Assembly (NCBI GenBank): GCA_965661575.1
Contig: CBFIEJ010000024.1
Location: 1-32,193 of the forward strand
DNA length: 32,193 bases
Source: UA16 sp965661575
GTDB lineage: Bacteria > Bacteroidota > Bacteroidia > Flavobacteriales_D > Sanyastnellaceae
Direction: 5' to 3'
The notes below the pieces were generated by a model. The model searched no databases and was not told the origin of the DNA. It was given only the letters and a program-made list of their open reading frames with translations. Positions 1 through 7,535 of this stretch are shown here, piece after piece; position 1 is the first letter of the stretch; each line of letters starts with the position of its first letter. A program made the translations under genes and the position numbers.

Positions 1-253
1 CAGCCGTCATCCCCATAGACTCCAATAGCAATTGTTGTTGATTCAACACTTGCAGTGTCTGCACCACACCGTTGACGCGCACCGTGATGTTTCCCGCTGG
101 ATCCGGCCCATCCATGCGTTCGATGCGCACATTTCGGTTGCCCATGCGCACGTCAAAAACGCCCGGGGCCAACTGTTTCCAGTCCCACGATTCTTCTGAT
201 CCAGGAGCAACTTGCTCCACTCGCCCATCGGGCCAACGAACTTCCCATTCCAT
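1..253 (-). CDS. Biotin carboxyl carrier (biotin/lipoyl-attachment) subunit, N-terminal part
   Basis: This minus-strand frame starts at ATG 253 and stays open to the left window edge, giving 84 residues. It begins MEWEVRWPDG and ends with LLLESMGMTA. The repeated short beta-strand pattern (DGRVEQV, FDVRMGNRNVRIERM, ITVRVNGVVQTL) followed by LLLE-MGM is typical of the region ahead of the biotinyl domain in Bacteroidetes carrier subunits of acetyl-CoA/propionyl-CoA carboxylase or decarboxylase complexes. The domain with the biotinylated lysine would lie outside the window, so biotin attachment is not shown. It is divergent from hemW with about 39 bases between the start codons. A TAACTTGC element lies four bases upstream of the ATG. 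The family call rests on remembered pattern; the exact complex is unknown. Confidence 0.72.
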   Translation of the reverse strand, partial: MEWEVRWPDGRVEQVAPGSEESWDWKQLAPGVFDVRMGNRNVRIERMDGPDPAGNITVRVNGVVQTLQVLNQQQLLLESMGMTA

Positions 254-292
254 GAGAGCAAGTTAGGAGGATTTTCGAGCGAACTTTGGGGG

Positions 293-1426
293 GTGTACGG
301 GATTTACATTCACATTCCATTCTGTAGAACTGCGTGTCACTATTGTGACTTTCACTTCTCCACCAATTTGCGCACCATGGAGGCCATGGGCGAAGCGTTG
401 GTGAAAGAGTTGGACTGGAAGATTTCGGCTGCCACTGGAGGTGTTTCAACCCTTTATTTCGGCGGCGGAACCCCTTCCTTGTTTTCATTGGAAGCGTTGG
501 GTAAATTGGTTGAAAGGTGCATTGCTGCCGGAGGCTCTCCTTCTGAAATCACGCTCGAAGCCAACCCCGAGGACATCACCCCTGAGCGTTTGCAGGCTTG
601 GCTATCCATGGGAATCAATCGACTTTCCATCGGCGTTCAAACGTTTGATGACAATCGATTGCAGTGGATGAATCGGGCGCATACAGGGCAGCAAGCCATC
701 GAGGCGATTGAAGCAGCCCATGCTGCTGGATTCAAACATTTGTCTGCCGATCTCATCTATGGCTTGCCCGATCGCTCAGCGCCTTTTTCGGAAGATCTCG
801 AAAAGGCGTGTTCCCTCCCCGTGGACCATCTTTCGGCCTATATATTGACGGTAGAAGATCGCACCGTACTCGGAAAAAATGTACAAAAGGGACTGGAGAG
901 CGTCGCGCCGGAGTCACTTGTGGAAGCTGAATACGCTGAACTCTGTGCACATGCCGCAAAGGCAGGATTCGATCATTATGAAGTTTCCAACTTTGCTCGA
1001 CCCAATGGCTACGCTCAACACAATCAACATTATTGGACTGGATTGCCATACCTCGGAATCGGGCCTGGTGCTCACGGGTTTGATGGCAAACAACGCTCGG
1101 CCAATGTGTCGAACAATCCGGCTTACATTGCTCAGGTTTCGAAAGCAAACAAACTCGACGACATCAAGGTCGAAAGAGAAGCCTTGACCCAAAAAGACCG
1201 CTACAACGAACATTTGATGACCGGCCTGCGCACCCGGAAAGGCATCGATGCCTCTGCGTTGGAATCGTCATTCGGATACAGCCCCATTGGTGAAGACCCC
1301 GCATTGTGGAATCGGTACATCAATGAGCAAACGATTCTAGCGACAGCCGACGGGCGCTTCCGCATTCATGAAGAAAAGTGGTTGATTGCTGATCGCATTG
1401 CTTCAGCTTTCTTCGTGGTCGATTGA
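293..1426 (+). CDS. hemW: HemW-type radical SAM protein (coproporphyrinogen III oxidase-like, heme chaperone)
   Basis: About 377 residues, the normal HemW length. Starting at GTG 293 the protein opens with VYGIYIHIPFC, which fits the family N terminus; the frame runs open to codon 212 but that extra part would overlap the divergent carrier gene. The radical SAM cluster motif CRTACHYC (CxxxCxxC) follows at once, then the SAM-binding GGGTPS, EANPED and GVQTFDD motifs, and the C-terminal HemW region (EHLMTGLRTRKGID). HemW binds heme and an Fe4S4 cluster and is thought to deliver heme to respiratory enzymes in the cytoplasm. True HemN has an extra cysteine pattern and is longer, so HemW is preferred. 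The last 24 bases overlap the convergent EamA gene. Confidence 0.93.
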   Translation: MYGIYIHIPFCRTACHYCDFHFSTNLRTMEAMGEALVKELDWKISAATGGVSTLYFGGGTPSLFSLEALGKLVERCIAAGGSPSEITLEANPEDITPERLQAWLSMGINRLSIGVQTFDDNRLQWMNRAHTGQQAIEAIEAAHAAGFKHLSADLIYGLPDRSAPFSEDLEKACSLPVDHLSAYILTVEDRTVLGKNVQKGLESVAPESLVEAEYAELCAHAAKAGFDHYEVSNFARPNGYAQHNQHYWTGLPYLGIGPGAHGFDGKQRSANVSNNPAYIAQVSKANKLDDIKVEREALTQKDRYNEHLMTGLRTRKGIDASALESSFGYSPIGEDPALWNRYINEQTILATADGRFRIHEEKWLIADRIASAFFVVD

Positions 1427-2332
1427 GGCTTTTTTTCGAGCCATCCGTTTGAATCCTGCATCAGCGAAGACGGCGCCTACAATGATCACAGAACCGAGGT
1501 AAAACCATCCGCCCATTCGTTCTGAATCCCCGAAAATCACAGCGGCCAGCACGATGGCATAAATCGGTTCCATGTTGATCGCAACAGCGGTGGTGAAAGG
1601 CGATAAACGCTTCATGACTTCGATGCTCATGAGAAATGCAAAGGCCGTGGCCAGAGAAGCCAGCAAAGCCAACCACAACCAATCTTCTTGTGGAATCGTC
1701 CAGAATTCCACCGCCAGTCCTCTCCCATCTGCCAGAAACAACAGAGCTAAAACCCCCGCTGCACTCAACAACTCCACGCGTGTCAAGTTGGCCGAATCAT
1801 ACGTGCGCACCAAAACAGAGTTGAATATCGAAAACACAGCTGCCAATGCCGCAGAAATCAAAGCCAATCCAATGCCGCGGTAATACTGTTCAGAAGTCAG
1901 CGCAAAATCACCTTCCGATGGTCCCCATAGCAAAACCAGAAGACCCACAATAATCACTCCGCCCAACAATAGCTCGCGCCAATCCATTTTTCTGCGGTGC
2001 ACCAATGGTTCCAAGACACTCACAAAAACAGGAGTCGTTGCCAATGTCGCCAGCGCGACGGAAACATTGCTCGCTTTGATGGAACCGAAAAAGGCAATCC
2101 AATGCGCCGCAGCTGCGCAACCGACCAAAGCCACTTTAACCCAAACTCTCCAAGGAAATCGCTCTGTTCTCCGCTTAAAAAGCAACCACATCGCCACCAA
2201 ACCACCACCCAAAAAGACGCGCCAGAACACCAATCGTTCCGCTTCCAGCGAAATCAACTTGCCTAAAATTCCCGTGAATCCGAAAATCAAGACAATGAAA
2301 TGCAACATGACGACGCTCTGCCGATGATTCAT
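1403..2332 (-). CDS. EamA/DMT-family transporter, 10 transmembrane segments
   Basis: A 309-residue, strongly hydrophobic protein with two EamA halves, about residues 5-140 and 150-290, each with some five membrane spans. It opens with MNHRQSVVMLHFIVLIFGFTG, carries the usual charged loop KRRTERFPWR after the second span, and has the second-half signature INMEPIYAIVLAAVIFGD, which is highly typical of EamA permeases. The family exports small metabolites such as amino acids or nucleosides; the substrate here cannot be read from sequence. It is convergent with hemW, overlapping by 24 bases, and divergent from the EEP nuclease gene. A -7 element TAGATTTG sits four bases before the ATG, which suggests a leaderless or nearly leaderless mRNA. 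Confidence 0.9.
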   Translation of the reverse strand: MNHRQSVVMLHFIVLIFGFTGILGKLISLEAERLVFWRVFLGGGLVAMWLLFKRRTERFPWRVWVKVALVGCAAAAHWIAFFGSIKASNVSVALATLATTPVFVSVLEPLVHRRKMDWRELLLGGVIIVGLLVLLWGPSEGDFALTSEQYYRGIGLALISAALAAVFSIFNSVLVRTYDSANLTRVELLSAAGVLALLFLADGRGLAVEFWTIPQEDWLWLALLASLATAFAFLMSIEVMKRLSPFTTAVAINMEPIYAIVLAAVIFGDSERMGGWFYLGSVIIVGAVFADAGFKRMARKKASIDHEES

Positions 2333-2336
2333 TCGG

Positions 2337-2344
2337 CAAATCTA
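2337..2344 (-). promoter_or_regulatory. Bacteroidetes -7 promoter element (TAGATTTG) for the EamA gene
   Basis: On the minus strand TAGATTTG matches TAnnTTTG exactly and ends four bases before ATG 2332. No TTG/TTTG element is seen at the usual spacing upstream, so the call rests on the -7 box and its position. Confidence 0.45.
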
Positions 2345-2348
2345 CCCG

Positions 2349-2356
2349 TAACTTCG
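2349..2356 (+). promoter_or_regulatory. Possible -7 element (TAACTTCG) for the EEP nuclease gene
   Basis: TAACTTCG differs from TAnnTTTG at one base and lies 29 bases before ATG 2386. It lies next to the oppositely directed box of the EamA gene, so the 53-base gap would hold both promoters. No clear -33 element was seen. Confidence 0.3.
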
Positions 2357-2385
2357 TTCACTCGTTGTCACCAACCGCAAGCAAA

Positions 2386-4149
2386 ATGAAACTTTCCGCC
2401 ACAAGCTTATTTCTCCTGTGCTCCTCTTTCGCTGTAAGTCAAATTCAATTGGACAACCAGTTTGGCGACTGGACCGGAATTGATCACCTCGCCGCTTCTG
2501 CTGGCTCGCCGTTCGTGAAGACCGCAGTCACCAGCAACATGGATTGGCTGTACCTGCACATTCAGTTTGCGAATGAAGTGGGATTGGACGAAAATATCCT
2601 CCCCAATGAATATTTCTTATTGCTTGATTTGGATGATGATGCCACCACAGGCGTAAACTACGCCAGTCAAGGTTTGGGGGTGGATCTATTGCTCAACTTT
2701 GCAAGCCGACAAGCCATTCGGTACACCGGAGGATCAGGCGTTGAAAGCCTGAATGAAGTGGGTATGCGTTCGGCGCCAACGTACAGCTCCGAACAGTTTG
2801 AAATCGCTTTCAAACGAGGCATGTTGGGGGAAATGGGAGAAAACATTCGCATCATGTGGTACGATGGAGACAGCCAAACTGGTTTTCCTTCCGGCGGAAT
2901 GGCACACGAGCCGAACGAAAGTTTCGCCCCTTGGATTCCAAGCCCCATCGAACGAGCGGAAGGGACACTCAACCGCGTGGCCTTCTGGAACATGAACAAC
3001 CGCATGGATGAAACGCCGGCAAAAGCGGCAATGGAACGCATCCTTCAAGCCGTTTCCCCGGATATCATTGGTTTTTCTGAAGTGTCCAATGTAAGCGCCA
3101 ATTATGTCCGCAACCTTCTGAACGATTGGATTCCGTTGGAAGATGGAGCGTCTTGGAATGTGGTCAAAAACAATTACGACCTGATGGTGGCCTCCAAAGG
3201 TGCCGTGCTCTCAACCCACTCATCGGTTTACCGTCAATTTCCCGTGGTGCTCGAGGCGAATTCAGCTTGGCAAGTGCCGATGCTTTTCACGAGCAGTCAC
3301 CTGAAATGTTGTGGCGGGAATTCAAATGAAGCACAACGACAGTCAGAAGCAGACGAATACATGGCGTTCCTGCGTGATGCCATCAATGGTGAAGGAGACG
3401 GTCCTGTCCTGTCGCCCAACGCTCCCATTGTGTATGGCGGAGATTTGAATATGGTCGGATTGGACGACCCTATTTATACGCTTGTTACCGGGGACATCTC
3501 AGATGAAAGCGCAAACGGCCCAGACTTTTCCCCCGATTGGGACGGCTCCAGCCTAACAGAATGGCCTGTTTTGCAATCGGATCACCCGTTTGACTATACC
3601 TGGACCAGCTCTTCATTGTCTTCAGAATGGATTCCTGGAAAACTAGACTACATCATCACCTCTGATGCTACGGCAGATTACAAAGGCGGTTTTGTTTTGC
3701 GCACCGATGCTATGTCAACGGAGCGGCTATCCGCTCTGGGACTGCTCTCGGGCGACGCGTTGGACGCCTCTGACCACTTCATTGTGGTAGCCGATCTCGG
3801 TTTGGGGGATTTAATCGGCTTTCAACCCGACAGTGATTCCGATGGTATTTACGACGCAATGGACAATTGTGTGGCCGTAGCCAACACTGCTCAGGGTGAT
3901 TTCAATGGAGACGGCGTGGGAGATGCGTGCAGTGATTCCGATGGAGACGGGCTGAGTGATGAGCTCGAGCTAAACCTTTACAACACCGATCCTTTGGCTT
4001 CCGACACCAACCAAAATGGCATTCTCGACGGACTCGAGCTTTGTCTGTGCGAAACCAGTGGGGCTTGTCCGGGTGACATCACCAATGATTTGATCGTGAG
4101 TATCGCTGACCTTCTTGCGCTCCTTGGTCTTTTCGGAGCAACCTGCTGA
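2386..4149 (+). CDS. Secreted endonuclease/exonuclease/phosphatase (EEP) family protein with thrombospondin-3-like and dockerin-like tail
   Basis: 587 residues from ATG 2386; the frame extends to TTG 2365, but the signal peptide MKLSATSLFLLCSSFAVSQ begins at the ATG. Residues about 20-175 look like a CBM9/DOMON-type beta-sandwich (FGDWTGID, LLLDLDDDATTG). From about residue 196 comes an EEP (DNase I-like) fold with its catalytic set visible: WNMN, the metal-binding E in IIGFSEVSN, H in SSHLK, GGDLNM, LDYII and the final ASDHF. Residues about 482-560 are Asp-rich calcium-loop repeats (DSDSDGIYD, DFNGDGVGDAC, DSDGDGLSD) like thrombospondin type 3. The last 27 residues (CPGDITNDL...LFGATC) resemble a degenerate dockerin/EF-hand ending rather than a T9SS sorting domain. 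The likely role is extracellular nucleic acid or phosphoester hydrolysis; the substrate is not determined. Only seven bases separate it from the convergent lamin-tail protein. Confidence 0.87.
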   Translation: MKLSATSLFLLCSSFAVSQIQLDNQFGDWTGIDHLAASAGSPFVKTAVTSNMDWLYLHIQFANEVGLDENILPNEYFLLLDLDDDATTGVNYASQGLGVDLLLNFASRQAIRYTGGSGVESLNEVGMRSAPTYSSEQFEIAFKRGMLGEMGENIRIMWYDGDSQTGFPSGGMAHEPNESFAPWIPSPIERAEGTLNRVAFWNMNNRMDETPAKAAMERILQAVSPDIIGFSEVSNVSANYVRNLLNDWIPLEDGASWNVVKNNYDLMVASKGAVLSTHSSVYRQFPVVLEANSAWQVPMLFTSSHLKCCGGNSNEAQRQSEADEYMAFLRDAINGEGDGPVLSPNAPIVYGGDLNMVGLDDPIYTLVTGDISDESANGPDFSPDWDGSSLTEWPVLQSDHPFDYTWTSSSLSSEWIPGKLDYIITSDATADYKGGFVLRTDAMSTERLSALGLLSGDALDASDHFIVVADLGLGDLIGFQPDSDSDGIYDAMDNCVAVANTAQGDFNGDGVGDACSDSDGDGLSDELELNLYNTDPLASDTNQNGILDGLELCLCETSGACPGDITNDLIVSIADLLALLGLFGATC

Positions 4150-4156
4150 AAACTGT

Positions 4157-7100
4157 TCAGTGTCCTCGCACCAACTTAACCGTCTTGGTGCCTGTTGGTG
4201 TTTCAATCTTCACCACGTATACACCCTCTGTTAGCGAGGAAGTATCCATTGCAAATCGCGGAGTATTCGGTGTGGCAGTTCGGACGACTTGACCCGAAAA
4301 GTTCAACACCCGCAATGCCAAGATTTCTTCGGTCGATTCGAAAATCACACGCCCATGTGTTGGGTTTGGATACACCGCTCCTGTCCAATCGAGTTCATCA
4401 ACTGAAACGAGCAGCACGTCTATTTCAACCGACGTTTGATCTGAACAGTTGCCATCAGCACTGAATGTAGTCAATTGAATGCTGTAAATACCGGACTCGC
4501 TGTAGGTGTATTCTGGGGCTGACTCATCGCTTGTGTCTCCATTTCCAAACGTCCAGTAATATCCGCTTGCTCCCGTGCTTATGTTCTCCAGCTCAATCGG
4601 TCCATCCAAGAGATTCCAAGGCGAAGTCACGGTGAACTCAGCATTCACCGGCTCAGAAATGTCTGACAGATAGCGAGGTGAAATCCGATAATAATCGAAA
4701 TACGGCGCTTCAAAATCACGCTGATCAACGATTCCACTCAATCCAAAAGTTCCAATCGGCGCTTCGCTCAGAAACAAATCTGTATTCGCATCCACGCGCA
4801 TTGTATAAACCTCAGAACCCGTGGTCACGTCCACCTCAAAGCTCGGCGCGCTGTTGGTCCACTGATCAGGATTCACCAATTCGACACACTTCAATGTCAC
4901 CACACGCGACTCACGTGACTCGTCAAGTGTTTGAACCAGAACAGGCTGTTCGGTGAGGAAGCCTGAACCTTCATAAATCAACGTGTCTGCGATGATTTGA
5001 GTGAGCCCTGCAAATTGGCCAATGGTGCCACGAATCCGCACACTGTCACCCGGCACCACCTGTTCGTAGCCATAATCAGACAATGGACTGAAAACATTGA
5101 TTCCGTGTGTGGGATCAATCAGTGTGAACTGAAGGCCTGAGGGATAATCATTCCAACCATGGACAATTCCGCGGAGCTCACATGAGACACCAAGGCTGTC
5201 CGTTTCACCTGAAACCACATCAACGGTCCGCACTGTTGCAATGTCATAAACAGGATAAGCCAGGTCAGAAGGTTGAATGTGAACCGTCATCGTGTCAATG
5301 ATCAATACTGCGTCACCCGATGTGATTTGCATCGCCAACAACACCGTCTCCTCTCCTTCCGGCTCTTCCTCATCAATCGCAGCAAACGTGAACGTTTGAT
5401 TGTTCAAGGATCCAATAGGGAATGTAAACTCTGGGAGTGGGAAAACAGCTGGAAAATCATCTCCAACTGTCGCTGTACCCCCAACGACATCAACCGAAAC
5501 CGTCACGTCTTGCAAGGGATACGCCACCTGCATGACGACCTCAGCGCCACCACCCTCATAGATGTAGATGTCAGAAGTAGTGAAGCCCAGTTCCATGTCG
5601 GGCGTTCCTGTGCATGTTGCGTTGTGATAACCGATGAAGTCAAAGTTGTCTTGGGGATACGCGTCCCATTGAAATTGACCAACCGACCAATCCGTGCTTC
5701 CCTGAGAGACATTGGCTTTACGTACAAGCGTGTATTCCGCCATTTCGCCAGAACCTCCGTCCACGGTCCATGGTGAGCCTGGATCTGCACCAAACTCTCC
5801 CATTTGATCAATCAGTACTCCATCATGATAAAGTGCAATGACATCATTGCCATTGAACCAGGTGATTTGGCTCACTAAATCCCCTGCGCCGAACAATTCC
5901 GGAGCGGCCAAGGCATTCATTAAAACAAATACCCCATTGGGTTCAATCGTGCCGGACAATTCCTGTGTGTTTGTCGCTTCCGTGGCGCCATTGTTCCATG
6001 TTTCCATTGTGTAACCCGTCAAGTCAATGGTCAACGGTGATGGGTTGTACAGTTCAATTGCTTTGTTGTTGCTGTTGCCCTCCACGTATTCTGAAATGAA
6101 AATTTCCTCGCAAAAAGAAGCGCTTTCACAATCCAAAATACTCACCGCCAAGTAACTCGTGCTCAAACTATCACATTCCAAGCCTTGGATACCTGCCAAT
6201 GGTGAGCCCGGCGTCAGTGTCGACCCGTCAAACCCTCCCAAAGCACTAGACCCCCACACTTGATAGCTTCCCTCTCCCAACGTTGAAAAATCATATTGCG
6301 GATAAGCTGTTGTATCCTGAATAACCTGAGATTCATCCGCAATCACGAAAATGTATTCCGCCTCAATTGCTTCTGACGTGTAGCCAAATGTAATGATCGA
6401 GTTTTCCAGGCCGTTGCACCCAACGGCAGAGGGTGTGCCAGCCGCATCAGTAACTGCTCCACCATCGCAAGCCGGAGGGCTGCATGTTTCTCCCTGAATC
6501 AAGACTGAGTTGAACGTCATCGAAAGGCATCCAGAACCCGCAACCCCTTCAAGCGGCTGACCAACCGCCAAAGTAGCGGGGTCAAGTGGCGCATCGTGTG
6601 AAAAGCCAAAAACCTCGACGGCGACATCACCCAGACCCGCAAAATTGGCGGCAGTTCCATCGAATGAAGTCAAAATCAAGTCGGTTTCTGGATTTATTAC
6701 AACCAGCGTGAAATCAGCATCGGGAACATCTGTCGTGTGTGTAAACTGCACCAACACCAGCTCAGACGCGTCTGTGCAAACGTTCTCATCGGCCGCGTTT
6801 TGAAGTTGAATTTGCCCACCATCGCACTGCAAAACATTGGAATAGCCTGGTGTCGGCGATTGCAGCGTGTATTCAGCAGAGGCAAAAGGTGTTCCGCCGT
6901 CAGGAAGCCGCGCTAAGCTTTGATAATCTGCTAAGCCTTCTCCGCTCTCATTCAATTGGTTGGATCCTGGCGTCAACACGTCCACAAGGCCAAGGGAAGG
7001 GGGTTGGTTGTTTCCATAAACGATTGCATCCAACAAATCTTCATTGGTAACCGGCGTTCCATCGGGGAAATCCGAGGCATTTGCATCGTAAATCGCCACG

Positions 7101-7432
7101 GCCTCTTGGCCTACTTGTAGCCAGTTTGTTTGGTTCACCACGAAATCAGCCTGAGGCAAGTTCGGACCACCGATGAGAAAAAACCCATTTGCATTCAGCG
7201 AGTATCCCGTCAAATCGAAGGTGTTGTTCGACTGGGCGTTCGATCCATTGAATATGACAACGGTAAAACCAGCAAGGTCATCGTTTGGGTTGCCATATAG
7301 TTCAACAAACTCCATGTCATCAATGCCCGGACCTGAGGGGTCTAGTTCGTTGATGACAATTTGTGAATCTGCTGATTGAGCCACGAACATGGCGAAAAAA
7401 AGCACAGTCAGAACGCGTTGAAGATGGAGCAT
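4157..7432 (-). CDS. T9SS cargo with two lamin-tail domains, Calx-beta, OB-like and PKD modules
   Basis: 1091 residues with a signal peptide (cleavage near AQSADSQ). Domains in order: lamin-tail LTD about 24-190 (IVINELDPSG, DDMEFVELYG); two tandem Cys-bounded modules of about 115 residues, each opening CDGG (203-317 and 322-435); a second LTD 441-600 (IFISEYVEGNSNNKAIELYN); Calx-beta 613-722; an OB-like region 727-928 of the kind seen in secreted nucleases (ELRGIVHG, VPGDSVRIRGTIGQ); PKD 930-1006 (YYWTFGNGDTSDESAPEY); and a T9SS type A sorting domain from about 1015 (AVYPNPTHGRVIF to KTVKLVRGH). It should be exported by the type IX system and held at or released from the surface. No catalytic domain was found. 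LTD plus OB modules are normally fused to EEP nucleases, and an EEP protein is the convergent neighbour, so a shared role in extracellular DNA use is inferred. Confidence 0.88.
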   Translation of the reverse strand: MLHLQRVLTVLFFAMFVAQSADSQIVINELDPSGPGIDDMEFVELYGNPNDDLAGFTVVIFNGSNAQSNNTFDLTGYSLNANGFFLIGGPNLPQADFVVNQTNWLQVGQEAVAIYDANASDFPDGTPVTNEDLLDAIVYGNNQPPSLGLVDVLTPGSNQLNESGEGLADYQSLARLPDGGTPFASAEYTLQSPTPGYSNVLQCDGGQIQLQNAADENVCTDASELVLVQFTHTTDVPDADFTLVVINPETDLILTSFDGTAANFAGLGDVAVEVFGFSHDAPLDPATLAVGQPLEGVAGSGCLSMTFNSVLIQGETCSPPACDGGAVTDAAGTPSAVGCNGLENSIITFGYTSEAIEAEYIFVIADESQVIQDTTAYPQYDFSTLGEGSYQVWGSSALGGFDGSTLTPGSPLAGIQGLECDSLSTSYLAVSILDCESASFCEEIFISEYVEGNSNNKAIELYNPSPLTIDLTGYTMETWNNGATEATNTQELSGTIEPNGVFVLMNALAAPELFGAGDLVSQITWFNGNDVIALYHDGVLIDQMGEFGADPGSPWTVDGGSGEMAEYTLVRKANVSQGSTDWSVGQFQWDAYPQDNFDFIGYHNATCTGTPDMELGFTTSDIYIYEGGGAEVVMQVAYPLQDVTVSVDVVGGTATVGDDFPAVFPLPEFTFPIGSLNNQTFTFAAIDEEEPEGEETVLLAMQITSGDAVLIIDTMTVHIQPSDLAYPVYDIATVRTVDVVSGETDSLGVSCELRGIVHGWNDYPSGLQFTLIDPTHGINVFSPLSDYGYEQVVPGDSVRIRGTIGQFAGLTQIIADTLIYEGSGFLTEQPVLVQTLDESRESRVVTLKCVELVNPDQWTNSAPSFEVDVTTGSEVYTMRVDANTDLFLSEAPIGTFGLSGIVDQRDFEAPYFDYYRISPRYLSDISEPVNAEFTVTSPWNLLDGPIELENISTGASGYYWTFGNGDTSDESAPEYTYSESGIYSIQLTTFSADGNCSDQTSVEIDVLLVSVDELDWTGAVYPNPTHGRVIFESTEEILALRVLNFSGQVVRTATPNTPRFAMDTSSLTEGVYVVKIETPTGTKTVKLVRGH

Positions 7433-7461
7433 GTGAACCTAGGTTTTCCGGTGAGGGATGC

Positions 7462-7469
7462 CAAAAATA
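7462..7469 (-). promoter_or_regulatory. -7 promoter element (TATTTTTG) for the lamin-tail T9SS cargo
   Basis: On the minus strand TATTTTTG matches TAnnTTTG exactly, 29 bases before ATG 7432. A TTG lies upstream but about 25 bases away, longer than the usual spacing. Confidence 0.42.
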
Positions 7470-7520
7470 CGATGATAAGGTGCGAATACGAACGCAACAA
7501 CATACCGTTAAATGCTTTCG

Positions 7521-7528
7521 TACCTTCG
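7521..7528 (+). promoter_or_regulatory. Possible -7 element (TACCTTCG) for the DUF4175 operon
   Basis: TACCTTCG (one mismatch to TAnnTTTG) ends seven bases before ATG 7536. It also argues against the upstream in-frame ATG at 7512, which would lie before the transcription start. Confidence 0.35.
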
Positions 7529-7535
7529 TGTAGCA

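Noticed and set aside
4912..4917. CACGTG cores at 4912, 15849, 20700 and 24859 as extra parS sites
   Set aside because: Only the central six bases match; the flanking GTTTC/GAAAC arms are absent.
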